Origin: Hyaloraphidium curvatum
Taxonomy: Eukaryota > Monoblepharomycota > Hyaloraphidiomycetes > Hyaloraphidiales > Hyaloraphidiaceae
Assembly: GCA_025558095.1 (NCBI GenBank)
Contig: JAIVFI010000004.1
Coordinates: 893,335-957,334, forward strand
DNA: 64,000 nucleotides
Reading direction: 5' to 3'
A program made the translations under genes and the position numbers. The notes below the pieces were generated by a model, which saw only the letters and a list, made by a program, of their open reading frames with translations, was not told the origin of the DNA and made no database searches. This document shows positions 57,651 to 64,000 of the stretch, piece by piece; the stretch's first letter is position 1; the number at the start of each line of letters is the position of its first letter.

Positions 57651-59948
57651 ATGGCGCCCGTGCGCGTCGTCGAGCCCATCAAGGTGGCCGTGCGCGTGCG
57701 CCCCGCGCTCGGCGGAGAGGACACCGAGGGCTGCGTGGTCGTGGAGGAAGGCGGGTGGCCGCCGGCGCCGGGGACCGCCGTCCCTCACCGTCCCTCCCGC
57801 AGACGGCAAAGTGGTGCTGCACTTCCCCTCCAACCCACTGGTGCCGCCTTCGCCCTCCCAGGCGGCGGCAAGCGCGGGGACGGGCGTCCCGGGGGGCACG
57901 GCGTCCAAGAGGTTCGCGTACGACCGCGCGTTCGGGCCCGACGCGGGGCAGGAACGGGTGTACGCCGAGCACGTGGCTGAAGTCGTCGACGGCGCGCTGG
58001 AGGGCTGGAAGGGGACGATCATCGCCTACGGGGCCACGGGCAGCGGTGGGCTGCTCCCGACCCGGACCCCTCGATTTTGATCCGACCCCGCTTCGCCCCG
58101 GTTTAGGAAAAACCCGGACGATCCTCGGGGACGCCGCCGACCTCGCCGCTCTGCTCGACGACTCGTGCCCCTTTGCGGTCGGCGACGCGCTGGGCATCGT
58201 GCCGCGCGCCGTGCGCGACGTCTTCCATGGCTTCGAGCTCAGGGGGATCCGCGGCGGCGCCGTCGGCCTGTCCTACCTCGGTGCGCTGGTCTTGCATACA
58301 TCCGACGCCGCTGACCTCACCCACGCCGGCAGAAATCTACAACGAGGAGCTGCTGGACCTCCTGCACGACCCCTCCGCTGGCCCCCCGCCCGCCCTCTCC
58401 ATAACCTCCCTCGGCCCCTCCCCTTCCGTGACCAACCTCTCCCAGGAGCTCCACTCGCACCCCCGCACCCTCCTCCGCTCCATCGTCGCCGCCGCCGCGC
58501 GCCGCAGGCAGCGCGCGACGGACCGGAACGCGCAGAGCAGCAGGGGGCACACGTGGTGCGTCCTGGAGGCGCTGGAGCCCAGGCACGGCGGGGAGGCGGC
58601 GAGGAGGGAGGACTACTTCCAGCTGGGCAAGCTGCAGTTCCTGGACCTGGCGGGGAGCGAGAACGTGGCGAGGAGCGGGGTGCAGGGGCAGGGCGTGCGC
58701 GAGGCGGGGAGCATCAACAAGTCGGTGGGTGTCCCTCATGCAGGCGCCCGTGGCTCCCCCCGCACGACATCAGCCAACCGCTTTCCCCCACGACAGCTCG
58801 TCGCCCTCGGCCGCGTCATCCAGGCCCTCAACCGCAGCGAACCCCACGTCCCGTGGCGCGACGGCTGCGTCACCCGCCTCCTGCAGGACTCGCTGGGCGG
58901 CACCGCGCTGACGGCCTTCATCGCGTGCGTCGGGGGGGACGGCAGGCAGGCGAGCGAGACGTTCAACACGCTCGCGTACGCGGCGGCGGTGCGGCGGATC
59001 GAGAACAGGCCGCAGAGGGGCGGCGAGTACGTCAAGGTGACCTGTCGGGGTCGCTGCAGGCGCTTGTCGGGAGAGCTTACCGGGGTCCCGGGTGCGCAGA
59101 ACGTCGAGCACGCGGCGGGCAAGGTCGCCCAGCTCCGCACCCTGGTCGAGGAGCGCGACGCGACCCTGGCGCAGTACGCGGCGCGGGTGGCGCTGCTCGA
59201 GGGCGAGGTGCGGAGGCTGGCGGGGGAGCTGCGCGCCGAGCGGGAGGAGGTGGGCTGGCCGGCGCGGCCCGGCCTCCATGCGATCGCTGACATTGCCCGC
59301 GGCGGGGGACGCAGAACGCCGAGCGCGCCCGCGCCGCGCGCGCCGCCGTTTCGACCCACGCCGCCTCGCTGTCTTCCCTCCTCGAGGCCCAGCTCGCATC
59401 GTACATGGAGCGGTTCAACGCGGCCGTGGTGGGGTTCGCGGCGGGGCAGCAGGAGATCGCGGGGGCATTCGCGGGGGAGCTGGGGCGGGGGGTCGAGGAG
59501 GGGCTGCAGGTGCTGCGGATCGGGGTTCAGAACAACGACGAAGAGGTGGGCTCGGGATTGCAGCGGGCTTGGCGGGAGAAGGTCTGACCGGAGCCATGTC
59601 CAGGCCCTCGACGACGCTCCCTTGGACCCCCTCGCAGACCTCCCCGCGTTACCGCCCCTCCCCGACCCGCTTACCTCGGACACGCCGCCCAAGACCCCCA
59701 CCCCGCCTCGATCCCCCGTCGCTTCGACTCCCTCGCAGAACCCGCTGCTCTTCTCGCCCACGCGCAAGCCGCGCCCCGCGCCGGCCACGCCGTCGGGCCG
59801 CAAAACGCCCGGGTTCGCCTTCGGAACCGGGACGGGCAGGAAGCCGCCTCTGGCTTTGGCGACGCCGCGGGGGGTGCTGAAGCCGAACAACGCGGAGGAG
59901 GGGACGCCGAGCAAGAAGCGCAAGTTCGAGGCGGGGGCGGCCGAGTGA
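57651..59948 (+). CDS. Kinesin motor protein (kinesin-5-like)
   Basis: ATG 57651 starts IKVAVRVRPAL (first beta strand). Spliced motor motifs: P-loop YGATGSGKTRTIL (usually GQTGTGKTYT), EIYNEELLDLL, switch I NAQSSRGHTWCV (usually SSRSH), switch II LDLAGSENVARSG, and RVIQALNRSEPHVPWRD with LLQDSLGGTALTAFIACV. It is followed by a coiled coil (VEHAAGKVAQLRTLVEERDA) and a Pro/Thr-rich tail ending SKKRKFEAGAAE at TGA 59946-59948. About seven introns (e.g. after GG near 57756, inside the P-loop near 58047, after NKS near 58723). About 600 residues, shorter than typical kinesin-5, which needs a long coiled coil to form tetramers; that class is uncertain. It moves along microtubules using ATP. Confidence 0.8.
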
Positions 59949-60158
59949 GGTCCGGTGGGGAGCGTGCGAGGGCGGGAGGGCGTGCGGATCAAGATGGCTA
60001 GCCGGATTATCTATCGATTTCGACGGGCGATTGCTGTTTGCGTCTTCCAAGTGCGAGGGATCCGGGGGCGAGATTCGGGGTCTCCTTGGGAGCCGAGTTC
60101 CCGCCGAGCGGACGACAGCCGTTGCCCCCAACTACAACGCGCCTCCCTTTAATCCCGG

Positions 60159-61077
60159 ATGCGGATCACCAACTTCCGCACGCACGCGTCGCTCCCCTCC
60201 CCCTCCCCCGCGGGCCCCTCCTCCGCCGCCCCGGCCGCGGTCATCGACACGCTCCGCGCGACGACGTCGATGTGCGCCGCATTGGCGGCCGGGTGCGACG
60301 GCATCGCGGCGTACGGCTCCCCGACGGACGTGGAGGCGGCGCTGGACGCCGATGGGGGGCGGTGGAGGCGGGAGAGGGCGGCGGGGAGGGCGGCCGTGTG
60401 CGGGGAGCAGGGCGGCAGGATGGGTGGGTGGCAGCCCGTACGTTGCCGATCGCGGCATGCACTCATTCCGATCGCGGTTGGTGTCGTCGGAAGTGGATTG
60501 GTTCGACCTCGGCAACTCGCCGGCGATGTTCACGCCCGAGGCCGTGGGCGGGAAGCGGCTCCTGATGGTCACGACCAACGGCACCGTGGCGCTGGGCAAG
60601 TGCGCGCAGCTGACCTCGGGACCCATCCTCGCGGCGTGCCTGCTGAACGCCAAAGCGGTCGCCGAGATGCTGCTTGCCGGCGGCCGGGGCGGATCCGCGC
60701 CGGACGAGGTCTGGCTGGTCTGCGCCGGCTCGGTTGGCAAGGAGGCCGCGGAGGACACGCTCACCGCGGGCCTGGTCGCGCTGCACCTATCGGAGGTACA
60801 CCCCGGCTGCGCACCGGACGCCGAGACGGAGCGGGCGATGGGGATGGTCCGGGACATCCGGCGGAACGGCGAAAGCTGGACCGGGGTCGGGCGGAGGATG
60901 GAGAACGCGCGCGCGCTGAGCGAGCTGGGGGAGCACTTCATGCAGGACGTGGAGTACTGCTTCGGCGGCGTGGGGCCGGCGGTGGACGGGCTGGAGGTGG
61001 TGGGGGTGCTGGACAGGCAAACGGGGCTCGTCGTGCGGGCGGGTACGTCCCGAGAGGCGATGCCGGATCGATGCTGA
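60159..61077 (+). CDS. comB: ComB-like 2-phosphosulfolactate phosphatase
   Basis: ATG 60159 gives AAVIDTLRATTSMCAALAAG, matching the ComB N-terminus (VVIDVLRATTTIxxAL). An intron (donor GTGGGT near 60425 to about 60491) joins GEQGGRM to VDWFDLGNSPAMF (ComB: GFDLGNSP). Then RLLMVTTNGTVAL, AACLLNAKAVAEML and EVWLVCAGSVGKEAAEDTLT match the rest of the family. The stop TGA is at 61075-61077. About 280 residues. In methanogens and some bacteria the enzyme removes phosphate from 2-phosphosulfolactate in coenzyme M or sulfolactate synthesis. No other coenzyme M genes are in the window, so a different phosphatase role is possible. The intron shows it is settled in a eukaryotic genome. Confidence 0.8.
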
Positions 61078-61197
61078 GCTCATACGTACTTATCGGTCCG
61101 CATTAATCGACGGGAACGTCCAAGATCGAAACTCCAACTGCGCCATCGTCCGTCCCCCCGCCCGACCCGGCCGCCGTCCCCCGCCCGACCTCCCCGG
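61078..61197. other. Short spacer after ComB
   Basis: No feature seen. The following 61198-61300 holds an EGF-like relic. Confidence 0.3.
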
Positions 61198-61300
61198 TCA
61201 GCCCCCCAGGGAGAACTGGCAGTTGGCCCCGATGAACCCCGAAGCGCAGACGCACGTGTACCCGCTGCACCCGGCAGGGTTGCACGTGCCCTTTCGGGCG
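61198..61300 (-). pseudogene. EGF-like domain fragment
   Basis: The minus strand reads KGTCNPAGCSGYTCVCASGF ending IGANCQFSLGG before TGA at 61198-61200. The C-x-C-x(2)-G-F-x-G-x-x-C end of an EGF domain is exact. Just upstream, other Cys-rich stretches read in broken frames. There is a possible acceptor (ACGAG) before GCGATCCCC. I cannot assemble a gene around it, so it is most likely a decayed EGF gene related to the one at 46169-47228. It could be the last exon of a gene whose other exons I have missed. Confidence 0.5.
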
Positions 61301-61650
61301 TGGGGGATCGCCTCGTCAGACGCCGCTCGCCAGTCAGCCGTTTCCCCCGTCAGCCTCCTTCCCGAACGGGAACAGGGCGCGGGCAGCTATGCTTCGCACC
61401 GCGCAACCGCGGAAAAACACCGACACTGCGTTTGCAACGCGCTGCGGCCCGGGTGCTCCGGTCGGACCGATCCTGGACCGCCGCGACGTCCGGCTGCTCA
61501 AGAACTCCCGGGCACCCCACGGCGGAGCAGCCCGCCGCATCACCACTACCGAAACCCGGACCGGCATCTTGCTGCGCAATCTCGCATGCTCTTCCGTGGG
61601 GCCGGCGTCCGATAACAAACAACGGCCGCCTGTCAGTGCCCGCGTCCCCG

Positions 61651-63120
61651 CTAGCCGGCCGGAGGCGGCCTCGCCTCGAGCCACCGCAGCACCGCCTCGT
61701 TGACCACGTCGGGCATCTCGACGTGCAGGAACGACCCCGCGCCCTGCACCTCCTGCGGAGCCGCGTCAGCGCACCGCCCAAGGGGCCGACCCCGCGCGCG
61801 GGGACACCCACCACGACCTCCAGGTCCGGCACCAGCCTCCGCATGTCCGCCCTGTACGGCTCCCCCGAAAACACGCCCAGCTCCGGGGCGACGTACAGCG
61901 CCGGACAGAGGATCTCGCGGCGCGTGCCGGGGGGGAGCACGGCGTTGCCGCCGCGGATCCACTGCAGGGGGCCGGCGATGCCGCCGATGGAGCGGAAGAA
62001 GGCGACGTAGGTGGAGACTTCCTGTGAGGTGGGAGGGGGCGTCAGCGAGCGCGCGGGGTGGAGGGAGCGGCGGCGGACTGCCCACCTCGGGGGTGAGGAT
62101 CGTCGACGGCCCGATGGCGGCGGCCAGCTCCGCGAACGGCGTCCCCGGCTTGAGCGACGACATGGCCCTCAGCATCCCCCCCGTCTCGGCCCCGCGCCTC
62201 ATGGCGACGTGGAGCATGGCCTCGGGGTTGGCGTTCAGGTCCGCCGCCGCCTGCGCGGAGGCCATGTAGGTGCGGTAGCTCGTGAGCGGGACGGTGCGGG
62301 CTTCGAGGGCGGGCGGGATGAAAAACTCGGGCGGGGGTTGGTACGGCTGGCCGATGAGGATGAGCCGCGAGACGCGGGAGGGGTGGAGGAGGGCGAGGCG
62401 GGTGGCGACGGTGCCCCCCCTGCGGGGGCGTTAGCGGGAAACGAAAGCGGGGGTGCGGGCGGAGGAGCCCACAGGTCCTGGCCGTGCCCGACGACGACGG
62501 CCCGCGGCACGCCGGCAATATCGAGGAGCCGCACCAGGTCCTCCACGGCCGAGACGTGCGAGTAGCACGCGGTGCGGCCTGCGGCGTCGCCCGGGTCCGG
62601 GTTGGGGTCGCCGAGGTTGAAGCCGCGCACGTTGGGCGCGAGCACGCGGTACCCCCGCGACACGAAAAAGGGGATCTGCTTCCGCCTGGCGGGCGGCGGG
62701 GCACGGGCGGGTCAGCGCCGCGGGATGCGGCGGGACGGCGGCCCACCATCCGTAGCAGAAATCCAGCAGGCCGTGCACCAGCAGCAGCACCTCCCGCGGC
62801 AGGCCGGGCGGCGCCGCATCGACGAACGCTGCGCGTGGCGCGTCAGTCGCCGGCCCCCGCGCGGCTCTCCGGCAGTCGCGCCCACCCATCGCGAGTCCGT
62901 TGACGTGCGCCGTGCGGTTCGGCAGCCCGTCGAGCCCGGTGCGCGCCGCCGGAGGGGGCGAAAGCGGGCCGCCGGCGGGGGGACCCGCGGACCGCAGAGG
63001 GGAACCCGGCGGGGGCGCGTGCGCGGCCGCGGCCGCCGCCCAGTCCTGCTCCCCGCCGAGGAGGGAGGAGTCGCTAAAGGACGACACGGACACCGATGAG
63101 GCGTCGGACACCGCGGACAT
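61651..63120 (-). CDS. Alpha/beta hydrolase, epoxide hydrolase-like
   Basis: ATG 63120 gives a Ser/Ala/Pro-rich N-terminus, then after intron about 62827-62889 VLLLVHGLLDFCYGW (oxyanion HG motif), after a GTGGGC intron (near 62696-62748) QIPFFVSRGYRVLAPNVRGF, and the nucleophile elbow VVVGHGQDLGG: an Asp in the Sm-x-Nu-x-Sm-Sm position as in epoxide hydrolases (GHDWGG). A lid region follows (QPYQPPPEFFIPPALEAR), and the end contains GSFLHVEMPDVVNEAVLRWL with the catalytic His. Further introns lie near 62400-62470, 62015-62085 and 61765-61810. Stop TAG 61651-61653. It would open epoxides by ester attack and water hydrolysis. Last gene before the telomere. Confidence 0.72.
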
Positions 63121-63842
63121 TGCTCGGCGCAGTGACGTCGGCGGCGGCTGGCGTTCCCTTCGACGGAAGGGTCTGCGAACGAGTCAGCGCCGCGGCAACT
63201 ATCCCCATCGCGAATCCAGGGCCGCGAAGCGCTAGTCTCGCAGCAATGGCATCTCAATGTCTCGCCGGCATCGGTCCGCCGCCTCCGCCGAAGTCTGCCC
63301 GGGATGCGGGGTCGCGGGCGATGCTGCCTCCCCAGACGCCGTCGCGAAGCGCAAACTGCCCCGCTGCGCCGGCCCCTCCGTGCGAACGCGTGCTGCGATC
63401 TCGACAGGATCAGGGCAGTCGGCAGGGCACCCGCCGATGCAGCGCCAGGAATCCGCTTGGACCACGCATCGCCGCGCGACATTGCCCGGCCGTGTCAAAC
63501 AGGCCGCGTTTCCGGCCGGGTTGTGGCCCCGCCGTGTCCCCAGGCGGTTGCCGCGTCGCGTCGTCAATCCGGCCCGGCCGACCTTTTCGGGGGCGCTCTG
63601 CTCGTTGTGGACACGTGCTGGCCGGGGCTGGCGGGGCTGCGGCACCGCAGTCCCTCCGCGCCTTGCTCGTCGATAATGGTCAGCCACGCACGCGTTCCCA
63701 GGCGCCGGTGCACCCCGCCGGCTTAACCTAACCAGGCCAGCCTCTTCCCGGCGCCTGATCCCGGCGGATTTAGACCCGGGTCAGCCCATCCCCAGGGCAG
63801 AACCCGTGATCAAGCGGGTGTCCAAAAAGGAGGGATATGCGC
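63121..63842. other. Subtelomeric spacer
   Basis: About 720 bases between the last gene and the telomere-like array. Very GC-rich, with overlapping chance frames only. No subtelomeric repeat family or helicase-like sequence was seen. Confidence 0.45.
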
Positions 63843-64000
63843 TTAGGTTAGGTTAGGTTAGGGTTAGGTTAGGTTAGGGTTAGGTTAGGTTAGGTTAGGT
63901 TAGGTTAGGTTAGGTTAGGTTAGGTTAGGTTAGGTTAGGTTAGGTTAGGTTAGGTTAGGTTAGGTTAGGTTAGGTTAGGTTAGGTAGGTTTAGAGTTAGG
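63843..64000 (+). repeat. Telomere-like array, mainly TTAGG with interspersed TTAGGG
   Basis: The last 158 bases are almost entirely the 5-base unit TTAGG, with at least two TTAGGG units near 63856-63880 and a slightly irregular end (TTAGGTAGGTTTAGAG). The G-rich strand runs 5' to 3' toward the right end, as expected for a chromosome end. TTAGG is the classic arthropod unit; most fungi use TTAGGG. The short 5-base unit with occasional 6-base variants suggests a telomerase template that can slip by one base. Confidence 0.92.

Noticed and set aside
1-64000. CRISPR arrays, insertion sequences or transposons
   Set aside because: No repeat-spacer array, terminal inverted repeat, transposase, reverse transcriptase or integrase pattern was seen.

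Overview
The window looks like the right-hand end of a chromosome (or contig) from a GC-rich, compact, intron-containing eukaryote, most likely an early-diverging, zoosporic-type fungus. The lineage is inferred from tandem chitin-binding CBM18 domains, fungal-type genes, short GT-AG introns (mostly 55-75 nt) and gene spacing of about 2 kb. No rRNA or tRNA gene was recognised. The right end (63843-64000) is a telomere-like array, mostly TTAGG with some TTAGGG, whose G-rich strand runs toward the end.

Region 1 (1-13.1 kb): a partial secreted protein; a decayed F-box/LRR-like pseudogene; a very large secreted protein with four CBM18 domains followed by seven bacterial SdrD-B-like domains; a small secreted protein; a short-chain dehydrogenase; a lipocalin-like protein and small ORFs. 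Region 2 (13.5-26.6 kb): an EthD-like protein; a Baeyer-Villiger-type monooxygenase with about 13 introns; a secreted sugar dehydrogenase fused to an NPCBM carbohydrate-binding domain; an intact relative of the F-box pseudogene; a protein kinase whose N-terminus looks like a signal peptide out of frame; and a LITAF-like zinc protein. Region 3 (27-42 kb): a fringe-like glycosyltransferase, an MFS transporter, a LURP-one-related protein with a WW domain, a methyltransferase, and the proteasome adaptor ECM29 with one frameshift and one apparent GA-AG intron. Region 4 (42-57.3 kb): two secreted proteins sharing a previously unnamed Cys module (one PAN-like, one with four EGF repeats), a TlpA-like redoxin, a bacterial-type glycogen debranching enzyme, a plant-like GH35 beta-galactosidase, a multipass membrane protein, an NTF2-like protein and a hotdog thioesterase. 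Region 5 (57.6-64 kb): a kinesin, a ComB-like phosphosulfolactate phosphatase, an EGF-domain relic, an epoxide-hydrolase-like enzyme, gene-poor subtelomere and the telomere.

The genes do not form one pathway. Secreted or surface proteins and carbohydrate enzymes are over-represented, and several families (SdrD-B, NPCBM sugar dehydrogenase, GlgX/TreX, ComB) are better known from prokaryotes, suggesting transfer followed by intron gain. All gene models were spliced by hand by finding introns that restore reading frame and family homology; exon edges are therefore predictions.
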